NCBI GenBank assembly: GCA_003990745.1
Contig: RBNI01002686.1
Span: 1-17,798 of the forward strand
DNA from: Jimgerdemannia flammicorona
Taxonomy: Eukaryota; Mucoromycota; Endogonomycetes; Endogonales; Endogonaceae
Reading direction: 5' to 3'
DNA: 17,798 nt
The notes under the pieces are model-generated. The model made no database searches, was not told the DNA's origin, and saw nothing but the letters and a program-made list of their open reading frames with translations. Below, in pieces: positions 9,797 to 17,798 of the stretch (positions within the stretch are counted from its first letter, which is position 1; the number at the start of each line of letters is the position of its first letter). A program made the position numbers and the translations under genes.

Positions 9797-11940
9797 CTGG
9801 GGACTGTTGGGGCAGGGGCAGTTTGGGGGGAGTGGAGATGGACCCAGACATTGGCACCTTAACTCCTCCCTACTGGCCGAGAAGGGGTTGTGGGACTCTT
9901 GGGTGGAGGACATTCAGGCAAAGGTTGTTGTGTGGAGGCATGAGGGTTTGTTTGTGGATGTCCATTGGAAATGTTTGAAAGAGGCTGCAAGGGTCTTTTG
10001 GAGAGGAGCTGGTAGGGAGGCTGGGAGGCAGAGGAGGGAGTGCACAAGGTGTGCTTCTAATAGGCTGCAGAGACTGCAATTTGATTGAGTGGATCTGCTC
10101 ACTTCTGATGGAGTGGAGGACTGGAGGATGGAGAGGGTGAAATTGGAGATAGTGGAACTACAACAGGTGTTGCAAGATGAGGAGGAGACTCATATGCGAG
10201 GTATGGCTGCCAGACTATGGTGGCAGGGGCTTGAGGAGGGTGAGCGGCCTACTAGATACTTATTAAGACTCCTCAATGCAAGGAGGGTGTGGTATAAGTG
10301 GGATGGGGTCCTGGATGCCAATGGGGACATGGTGCATGGCACACAACAAATCCTAGGAGTTTTGAAGGAGCGATGGCAGGGTCTGTGGAGTGAGGAAGAA
10401 GGGGATGCAGATGAGGTGGCAATTGCCAATACACTAGAGGAGTGGGGGCTGCTACAAGTAGCTGATTTGGGTGACTTGATCTTACTGGTACAAGGGGAGG
10501 AGATTCAGAGTGTCCTTGCAGTGACTAAACTTGGAACATCACCAGGGGAGGATAGATTGCCGTGGGACTTCTGGAAAAAGGGGGTGAAGGTCCTGAGAGT
10601 TTTGGGTGAGATGACTGCCCTCTGTAACAATGTTATTCAGAGGGGTGAGTGGGTTGGAGAGTAAGACCTTAGGCTGGTGGCCTTATTGTACAAAGATAAA
10701 GGGAGAAGGGAGGACTGGAAGAATTGGAGGCCGATTATGCTTCTGGATATAGACAGGAAAATAGTGACTAAGGTGATCATCATTAGGCTGCAGAAAGTTG
10801 CCCAAGGGGTATTGGGGGAGGAGCAGCAGGGCTTTGTTGGGGGCAGGCTTATAAGAGATGGGACTGCATGAGTTCATGGTGTCATTGAAGGGGCTCGGGC
10901 CTGTGGACTCAATAGAAGGTTGGTTTTCTTGGACCAGGAGAAGGCATATGACTGGGTATGGTGGGTTTGGCTGAGCAAGATGTTAGATAGAATTGGTGTT
11001 CCTCTGAGATTTCGGGCCTCTATGTTGAGTCTGCTGGGGAGCAGTCAGGTGGCATTGATGTGTAATGGATACCATGGTCTGGCATTTTCCTTGGGAAGAG
11101 GAGTTCCTCAGGGGGATCCTTTGTCCCCTATTCTCTATGCCCTTTCGCTGGAGCTGTTGATGGATTGGATTCGCCGAAAGGTGGTGGGGCTCTCTATATA
11201 TGATATAGTGTGGAAGGTGGGGGCCTTTGCTGATGATATGGTGGTTGGACTTGGGTCTGTGGCAGATGTTGAGGTGCTTAAGGAGACAGTAGATTGGTAT
11301 GAGGCTCACTCTGGGGCAAAGCTCAACTGGGATAAGTGTGAGATGATGGTGCTAGGGAATGGGCTAGTGGGGGGGGATGTCATTGGAACAATTGTCCCTA
11401 CTGGTGAGGTGGTGCAGTATCTGGGCATCTTTCTCTCTGTGTATGGCTCAGTCCTGCCATGAGTGTGGTGAGAGAGCAGAGTGACCATGTGGGGGGAGGC
11501 CCTTCGAGGTTGGGGAGGCTGCCATATCTCTCTGGCAGGATGGGTGACAATACTGAATGTATATTGGTTCCCCAAGCTGTGGTATGTGGCCTATCACCTG
11601 GACTTCCCAGCATGGGTGGTGAAGAGGCTGATGAAAGTGGCTAGAGATTGGATTTGGGTGGGGAGGAGGGCCCAGGTCAGTTGGGATACTTTGGTGATAC
11701 CAGTGGTCAGGGGGGGTCTAGGCCTTGTGGATTTCCCCAAGCAGTTGCACTGCTTGCAAGTCTGGTGATTGAAGAGAGCTGCTGAACTGCGGGGCAGAGA
11801 TTGGGTGCCTTTGCTGCAAAATGTGTAGGAGATGAGATCCTCCCCTCGAGGGTCCTCTCTCTATGGTGGGGCTGAATGGTGCTCGGCAGCTGCGATTCCA
11901 GGGCTTTTGGTGGGGAGTGGTAGAGGGAGTACACAGAATC
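9797..11940 (+). mobile_element. LINE copy 3 (diverged subfamily, both ends lost)
   Basis: LINE fragment whose homology starts at the codon for Trp in the HWGLLGQ segment (copy 4 about 14752), just after the endonuclease domain, and stops inside the ORF2 C-terminal region at HRI (copy 4 about 16896). The 5' end looks like ordinary truncation. The 3' end stops where copy 4's 5' UTR begins, so copy 4 has inserted into it. The protein differs clearly from copies 1, 2 and 4 (for example LSKMLDRIGVPLRFRASML), which marks a separate subfamily. Confidence 0.9.
9798..11940 (+). pseudogene. LINE copy 3 ORF2, RT part (broken)
   Basis: ORF2 from the post-endonuclease linker through the RT to the start of the C-terminal region. 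One frame fits from 9798 to about 11845, then a small indel (about 11845-11868) moves LVGL-like and RFQGFWWG sequence to another frame. Stops are TGA 10086, TAA 10662, TGA 10869, TGA 11460, TGA 11469, TGA 11766 and TAG 11826 (first base given). RT motifs are NWRPIMLLDIDRK (about 10722), FLDQEKAYDWV (about 10926), GRGVPQGDPLSP (about 11094) with the canonical Gly after PQ, and FADDM (about 11226). It is the best template in the window for the normal motif B. It is interrupted by copy 4. Confidence 0.91.
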
Positions 11941-12020
11941 ATCTCTTTCCAGTACCATTCGGGTTACACAACCTTTGGAGAGCACTTATAACATCGTTTC
12001 GGCAAAAAGAGACTAACAAC
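11941..12020 (+). promoter_or_regulatory. 5' UTR of LINE copy 4
   Basis: About 80 nt between the end of copy 3 homology and the ORF1 ATG. Autonomous LINEs usually carry an internal promoter at their 5' end, so promoter activity here is expected from the family, but I recognise no specific promoter element. The last bases before the ATG read GACTAACAAC. No other copy in the window covers this segment, so conservation cannot be assessed. Confidence 0.5.
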
Positions 12021-14040
12021 ATGGCAAATGACAAGCAACCTGAGGTGCGTACTGGGCAGGGTGGCCCAAGCGCTTTCGACTGGCAGCAGGTGGGGCAAGG
12101 TCCAGGCCTGGGGGGGGGTATGAGGGGGCTGCTGGCCAGTGGATGTGGAAGGAGTGGAGGAGGTGGCGGAGGCTTTAGATCTGGGAGGGCAAGCTTTGCG
12201 GAGATGGTGAAGGGGAGACAACAGGCATCAGGACTGGAGGGCTGGCTGAGGAAGGGAAGGGAGACCGAGAAGGAGAAGGCACCGAGGCAGGGGGGAGCAG
12301 CCCTTGGAAGAGGGAGTGGTAGAGCTGGGGGAGTAGCGGCTGGGGGGAGTGTGACTGCTGATGGCAGTGGGACTGTCGATCTGGAAAAAAATCCAGATGT
12401 GATGGCTGTTGGCGAGGCTGAGCGGCTGAGACTTAGATGACAAGGAGACTTGGCCAATGGTATAACAGGTCTGGCGGTGGCCCCATTGCTCAAAAAATCG
12501 ATCTCGGCATTCGTGGTTACACTGTGCTTCCGGGGCCTAGTGGTGACGGCGAAAATGGTATTGGGGCTCATCGCTAAGCAGGTGGCAGGGGCTGCATCTG
12601 TGAAGTTTTTGAAGGGCCTGGAGGGAGTGGAGGTTGGTTTTGAGGAGGTGGCTCCATTGGAGGAGGCGTTGAAGGTTGGTTTGGTGGTTGGAGAGGTGTA
12701 TGTTCCGATGGCACGCTGTCTGAAGTGGGATCCTAGGGTGGTCCAACTGTTGGTAAAGAGAGTGCCGACGGTGACAGCAATGGAGACAGGAGGACTTCTT
12801 GGCGGAATATGGAGAGGTGGTAGATGTCGGATTTCAGGTCTGGGAAGGGACTACGCTCAGGACTGGGGATGTGGACATGCAGATTAGGCTGGCTGGGAAT
12901 GAAGCTACTGGGAAGGTGAGGGACTGGCCTTCAGCAATGGTCTGGGGAGCGATTTTGTGTAAGGTGACGAGGGTGAAGGGAAGTGAGGAGGAGGAGGAGG
13001 ATTTGTTGGAAGCACTCGAAGAGTTGGAGAGTGCTGTGGAGAAGCAGATGAAGGCATGGGCAGCCTTTGCGGAGGTGACGCACTTGGAGGTGGTGGATGG
13101 CAAGTGGGTTCGAATGAACAAGAAGCAGTGGGAAAGGGATCAGGGGCGGAAGAGGCAGAAAGAGTTGCTAGCCAAGATGGGCAACAGGCCACTGGGAAAT
13201 GCGAGCAAGGGGAAGGGCGCTGGGGGTGCTGGTGCGAGTATCTGGGCTGGCGAGGGGGAGGGGAAGGACAAGAAGGCAGATGGAGAGGATGGGGAGAAGA
13301 CTAGCAAGGATCTATTTGTGGATGGCACGCTGGAGGTTTGGGAGGAGGATTGGGAGAGTTCCCCTACCCCTACCCCCCTTATTAGGCATGGCCCGGCTTC
13401 CTGAAACAAGGTGGTAGAGGATGTGCAGATGCGAGGGGCCCAGAGGGTGCAATTCGGGGTTCCGGAGGTGGTGTATGGTGGACAGGTGGAGGCTACTGGT
13501 GAGGAGGAACTGGTGGATATCCCAGAGGTGTGGGATGAGTCTGCGAGTGTTGGAGCTGACACCACTATGTTGGATGATGGGAGGCCAGCGACTCCAGGGG
13601 GGAAGGAGGTGGGGAACTTGATTTGGATGTGTCGGATGATGAATGACCTGGTGGCAGAAGAGTTGAGAGAGGTGGACTTGCGGGTGATAAGTGATGAGCA
13701 CTGGACTGGAATTCTGCAGGGGGATGGAGTGACGAAGGCATTGAAGGCAGAAATTCTTGTAGTGTACCTAGCTGAGGAAGGGTATGAGGTGGATAAGGAG
13801 AGGGAGGTGGAGATGGCAGTCGTCGCGGGGGAGAGGGCTGAGTACTGCTGGAATGAGCATCATGGACTGCAGCTCTGGCAGGAGGCATGCATCGAATATC
13901 GGGAGGAGTTCGAGGAGAAGGCTGATGATGAGATGAATGAACTGCTGGCTGGATTGGAGGCTCAGAGGAGGGAAGAGGAGGAGGTGGCTGCAGAACATAA
14001 TCTGGACACAGCGCAGGAGGAGATGAGCATGGAGCAGTAG
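12021..14040 (+). pseudogene. LINE copy 4 ORF1 (nearly complete, broken)
   Basis: ORF1, about 676 residues if unbroken. The ATG at 12021 is the first of the element (MANDKQPEVRTGQ); the terminator is TAG 14038-14040. The order is: a Gly-rich basic N-terminus with SFAEMVKG at residues 58-65; a central segment (about 145-240) rich in Val, Leu and Ala; an RRM-like segment from about 241 (VQLLVKRVP ... GEVVDVGF ... RTGDVDMQIRLAG); an acidic SEEEEEDLLEALEELE helix; a Lys/Arg-rich stretch; and a charged C-terminal region ending EEEEVAAEHNLDTAQ. It has no CCHC knuckles. Defects are TGA 12438-12440, an 11-nt loss near 12787 relative to copy 1, and TGA 13402-13404 (CGA in copy 1). Its role is presumed RNA binding and chaperone activity; the RRM-like call is pattern-based. 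Confidence 0.88.
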
Positions 14041-14070
14041 AGATTGATCGACAACAAAACATATATCATC
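14041..14070 (+). other. ORF1-ORF2 intercistronic gap
   Basis: Thirty nt separate the ORF1 stop from the ORF2 ATG, and the same spacing occurs in copy 1 (1869-1898). A conserved short gap implies that ORF2 is translated by reinitiation or another unusual mechanism, as in other two-ORF LINEs. This is inference; no specific signal was recognised. Confidence 0.55.
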
Positions 14071-17000
14071 ATGAACAGTACAACCAACATTTTTTCTTTG
14101 AATGTGAATGGGCTACGGGGGGCTACTCAGCATAGAAACATTTTTTCTTGGATGAAGAGATTGAAGGCCGATCTCTTCCTACTACAGGATGTTAGGTGTG
14201 AGGATGATTTAGATAAGATGGAGTGGACGAAGGAATGGAGAGGTGCTGCAATTTGGAAAGGCAAGGTTGGAATTCTGGTTCGGAAAGGTAGAGGGGAGAT
14301 ACAGGATGTGAGATGCTGGGGGGAGAGACTAGTCTGGGGGGAATGGATTCGTACAGGTTGGGAGCCAGTTACTGTTGGCTCCTGCTACTGTTCTGCGGTA
14401 CAGGGTGAGCAGGTAGATTGGATGACAGGTTTACTGGAGAGCGGGAATTTTGTAGAGGCTGGGGTAGATATGCTTGGAGGTGACTTTAATATGGTTCGGG
14501 ATGTACTATTGGATAGAACAGATGGAGGACGAGGTGCTGAGAGCAGGAGTGGAGGACTAGCAGCTTGGAGGGAGGTCGAGAGACTAAGTGCGCTGGTAGA
14601 TGCTGGGAGGGAGTGCTGGGGGAATAGAAGGGTTTATACACATTGGGCAGGGGGTCTGGGGACAAGAATCGACTGGGTACTGACAGCCAGCTGCTGGGGC
14701 CTAGATGTTTGGAAGTCATTGGAGGTAGAATGGTGTCCATGGTTGGACCACTGGGGGCTTTTGGGACAGGGGCACTTTGGGGGAAGTGGGGATGGGCCTG
14801 GACATTGGCGCCTCAATTCCTCTTTGTTAGATGACAAGGCCTAGTGGGATGAGTGGGCTATGGACATTCAGCAGGGGGTGGAGAATTGGAAGCAGGAAGG
14901 TGTCTCAGTGGGAGTTCGGTGGATGAGGTTGAAGGAGATGACCAAGATGTATTGGAGTGAGGCTGGCAAGGAGGCTGGGAAGCAGAGGAGACATAGAGTG
15001 TGTTGGGCTTCTACGAGATTAACTAGGCTACTGGAGGAGTGGGCGAGGTTAAAAATGCTGGAGGGAGAAGATGATTGGAGGTTAATGAGGGTGAAAATGG
15101 AGGTCAAGGAGCTACAACAGGTGCTGCGGGAAGACGAGGAAGCGAGGGTGCAGGGTTTGGCAGCACGTCTCCACTGGCAGGACTTGGAGGAAGGGGAGAG
15201 GCCTTCCAAGTTTCTTACAAGGGCTCTTAGGGCGAGACGGGTACAGCAACGGTGGGAAGGGGTGCTGGATTCCGAGGGTGTACTGGTGCATAGAGTATAG
15301 GACATTCTTGGATCGCTGAAGGAGAGATGGAGTGGATTGTGGAGTGAGGAGGAGGGTGGGGCGGATGCCGTGACTATTGACCGAGCATTGGAGGATTGGC
15401 ACCCACCACAAGTCGAAGGGCTAGATGACCTAGTGATGCCAGTACAGGAAGATGAGATCCACCAGGTTCTTGCCGCGACAACGCCAGGTATGGCTCCTGG
15501 GGAGGATGGTCTGCCCTGGGACTTTTGGAAGCGAATGGTTGGAGTTCCAGGGGTGATGGGGGAGATGACGGCATTGTGCGACTCCATTCTACAGACTGGG
15601 AGGTGGGTGGGAGAGCAAGACCTTGGGCTGGTGACACTACTTTATAAAAACAAAGGAAGGCGGGAGGACTGGAGGAACTGGCGGCCGATAATGTTGCTTG
15701 ATATGGACAGGAAGTTAGTGACCAAAGTGGTGGTGGCGAGATTACAGAAGGTGGCCCAGCAAGTTGTGGGCATGGAACAGAGGGGATTTGTGGGTGGTCG
15801 GCTCATCAGGGATGGCACTGCCTGGGTACATGGCATTATTGAAGGGGCAAGAGCCTGTGGACTGGACAGGCGGCTAGTCTTCTTGGACCAGGAGAAGGCC
15901 TATGACCAGGTGTGAAGAGTCTGGCTGGAGAAAGTTTTGGATAGGATGGGGGTTCCATTCCAATTCCAGTCAGCGATGGTCAACCTACTGGAAGGGAGTA
16001 GGGCTGCGCTCATATGCAATGGTCACCGAGGGGTTGCATTCCCCTTGGGCAGGGGGGTGCCCCAGAGGGACCCACTGTCCCCCATTTTGTATGCTCTTTC
16101 TCTGGAACCCCTTATGGATAGAATTAGGTAGAAGATAGAGGGACTTTCTGTTTTTGGCATAGGATGGAAAGTTGGGGCCTTTGCTGATGACATGGTGGTT
16201 GGTTTGGGTTCGATTGCTGATGTCGAAGAACTCAAGAAGGCTGTGGAGTGGTATGAGGAGCTCTCAGGAGCAAAGCTGAATTGGCACAAGTGTGAAACAA
16301 TGGTGCTTGGCAATGGTCTGGTGGGAGGGGAAGTTATAGGAACAATCGTCCCCACTGGTGAAGCAGTGCAGTACTTGGGCATATATCTGTCGGTCTATGG
16401 GTCAGTGCTGCCCAGGTTATGGTGGGAGCAGAGGATTGGAATCTGGGAGGAGGCCTTGCGGAGTTGGGGGGGTAGGCATTTTTCTCTGGCAGGACGGGTC
16501 TCAATTTTGAATGTCTACTGGCTGCCGAAGTTGTGGTACCTGGCATATCATCTGGACTTCCCAGCTTGGGTGGTGAAGAGATTGGTGAAGTCCGCAAAGG
16601 GATGGATTTGGGCTGGAAGGAGGAGTCAGATTGATTGGGAGACCTTGTCCCTACCAGTGGCGAGAGGTGGTCTGGGGCTGGTTGACTTCCCAAAACGTTT
16701 ACGCTGCTTGTGGGCATGGTGGCTGAAGAGGGCAGTAGAATTGGGTGGAGGTGGCTGGGTTCCCCTGCTATAGAAAATCTGGGAGAGGCGGACATCACCA
16801 AGGGGTGCTACTGGGGATCTCCTCGCATTGGTTGGACTTCAGGATACTAAGTAACTGCGATATAGGGGATTTTGGTGGGGGATAGCAGAGGGGGCGCACC
16901 GCATTGGGATTTGTTGGCAGGGGAATGAAGGAGAGAAGGATTGGGGCCCGGCGATGTGGAGATGGGATCGAGTACTGCTGGGTGGTGTCCCTTTAGTTGA

Positions 17001-17727
17001 GTTCGATATTGGTGATGGAATTGAATGCCAAAGGGGACCGGGCCAGGATCTGTGGCCTAGCAGTTGGCAAGGAGTCGGAATCGGCAAAGAGTGGAACTGG
17101 CATAGTGTCTGGACTTGGAGTGCTGCAGTGAGGAAGTGGATGCCGCCTAGGTACTGGGTGGTCTGGTGGCGCATGCTGCGGAGAAATGTGATGCTCAACT
17201 TTCGCTCAGGGCACCTTATCGTAGGGGGGTGCTTTGACTGTGAAGAGTGCCATAATGTAGGGCAGGAGGGGGGTTGGGTACAGACGCCTGAATATTGGCT
17301 AGGGGAGTGTGAGGTGTTGGGGGAATTTTGGTGCACGATTGGGAAACACTTGGGAGTACAGCGTAGGGGAGATGAGGTACGAGGGAGGTGGGAGGACTTG
17401 CGGGAATGATTGGTAGGGGGGATAGGGAAGGAGTAGATTACTTTGGGCTGGGCATTGGCTATTTGGGTAGGACTGGCTAGTCACTGGCTATTTGTCTTTG
17501 AGGGTGGGAGCAGGCAGGGCTTGGGGGACCGGTTGGTGTGGTGGTGCTGGCTGATGGAAGACACCTTAACAGGTTGGTGGCTTGGTTGGGGGTTGCAAGG
17601 TGGTCGGAGACGCCGCTTAGTGGAGAAAATTTATGGCCAGAGTGGGGGGAGAGTAGGTATGGTGGGTGATAGAGTGGTCTTCATTCAGGAGAAGGTGGGG
17701 AGGAGCCCCCCTATGGGGATTGGGTAG
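14071..17727 (+). pseudogene. LINE copy 4 ORF2, endonuclease-RT (8 stops, no indel)
   Basis: ORF2 spans 1,219 codons in one unbroken frame. The endonuclease (about residues 1-230) has LNVNGL (10-15), LQDV with Asp40 where Glu is usual, GGDFN (Asp138, Asn140), TRIDWVL, and LDH (Asp226, His227) where SDH is usual. A linker with GERPSKFL and PGEDGLPWDFWK precedes the RT: NWRPIMLLDMDRK, motif A FLDQEKAYD (Asp606), motif B GRGVPQRDPLSP (Arg666 where Gly is usual) and motif C FADDM (Asp706-707). The C-terminal cysteines are C1054, C1057, C1060 and C1080, with Tyr1075 where copies 1 and 2b have His. Stops are at 14842, 15298, 15913, 16129, 16771, 16852, 17407 and 17434. Five of them sit where sister copies have CAG, CAA or similar Gln codons. 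It would nick DNA and copy the LINE RNA at the target. Confidence 0.94.
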
Positions 17728-17798
17728 TGGGCGGTGATGTTGTATACATATTTATTCATAGACTGGTAATAAAGGCGGAGTCCAAGTGACTATAAAAA
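17728..17798 (+). other. 3' UTR and start of tail, LINE copy 4
   Basis: A 66-nt 3' UTR with AATAAA at 17768-17773, ending GTGACTATA, followed by five A at the window edge. The block from ATAGACTGGT to the tail is conserved in all four copies that retain a 3' end (1, 2a, 2b, 4), as expected if the RT or the polyadenylation machinery recognises it. Confidence 0.85.

Larger units (their letters stand above)
11941..17798 (+). mobile_element. LINE copy 4 (full-length, nested in copy 3)
   Basis: The most complete and least decayed copy. It has a 5' UTR of about 80 nt, ORF1, a 30-nt gap, ORF2, a 66-nt 3' UTR and the start of the A tail at the window edge. The body up to the tail is about 5.85 kb, close to the usual 5-7 kb of two-ORF LINEs. 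The exact 5' boundary is inferred from where copy 3 homology ends. The target site duplication cannot be checked because the 3' flank lies outside the window. Confidence 0.94.

Noticed and set aside
11939..12571. Long open frames on the minus strand, such as 11939-12571 and 14868-15587
   Set aside because: They lie opposite conserved LINE coding sequence, encode low-complexity Pro/Ser/Thr/Leu-rich peptides that mirror the G-rich plus strand, and have no recognisable domain. They are composition shadows.
15337..16380. Bacterial retron, group II intron or diversity-generating RT
   Set aside because: The RT is linked to an APE-type endonuclease and an ORF1, ends in poly(A) after AATAAA, and occurs as 5'-truncated copies. 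This is a eukaryotic LINE.
14842..17436. Reassigned stop codons or programmed readthrough explaining the in-frame stops
   Set aside because: All three stops occur, and in sister copies they correspond to Gln, Arg and Trp without a one-to-one rule (TAG replaces both CAG and TGG; TGA replaces both CGA and TGG). The stops also differ from copy to copy. Mutation is simpler.
1..17798. Endogenous retrovirus or LTR retrotransposon
   Set aside because: No long terminal repeats, primer binding site, protease, integrase or RNase H region is visible. The endonuclease is APE-type and the ends are poly(A).
1..17798. Host protein-coding genes or tRNA/rRNA genes
   Set aside because: All sizeable frames belong to LINE copies or their shadows. 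The only non-LINE stretch (9230-9796) has no convincing frame and no cloverleaf or rRNA-like sequence that I could recognise.

Overview
The window is eukaryotic repeat DNA. It is almost entirely made of copies of one non-LTR retrotransposon (LINE) family, all in + orientation. The evidence is a two-ORF layout, an apurinic-type endonuclease plus reverse transcriptase ORF2, AATAAA signals shortly upstream of long poly(A) tracts, and 5'-truncated copies. The RT motifs (NWRPI..LD.DRK, LDQEKAYD, GRGVPQ.DPLSPILYALSLEPL, F.DDM) place it near the L1/Tx1 group. The host cannot be named from the sequence; a fungus or another eukaryote with cytosine methylation would fit the mutation pattern.

Layout. 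1-5665: copy 1, long, entering the window inside ORF1, with ORF1 (to 1868), ORF2 (1899-5558) and a 41-A tail. 5665-6549: copy 2a, only the last ~0.9 kb of the element, joined directly to copy 1's tail. 6550-9229: copy 2b, truncated upstream of the RT domain, joined directly to copy 2a's tail and ending in 45 A. 9230-9796: the only non-LINE stretch, AT-rich, with three diverged repeat units, a hairpin and a possible DNA-transposon end. 9797-11940: copy 3, a diverged subfamily, starting after the endonuclease domain and cut off on its 3' side. 11941-17798: copy 4, a full-length element inserted into copy 3, with ~80 nt 5' UTR, ORF1 (12021-14040), a 30-nt gap, ORF2 (14071-17727), a 66-nt 3' UTR and the first five A of its tail at the window edge.

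No copy is intact. ORF1 would be a nucleic-acid-binding chaperone and ORF2 the endonuclease/RT for target-primed reverse transcription. Decay is dominated by nonsense transitions (CAG/CAA to TAG/TAA, CGA to TGA, TGG to TAG/TGA) with very few indels: copy 2b keeps one frame for ~2.57 kb despite about 29 stops, and copy 4 ORF2 keeps one frame for 3.66 kb with eight. This resembles repeat-induced or methylation-driven C-to-T mutation. I see no host gene, RNA gene or CRISPR array, and no non-transposon system. The points worth checking are the poly(A)-junction array, the nested insertion, the mutation spectrum, and unusual features of the encoded proteins.
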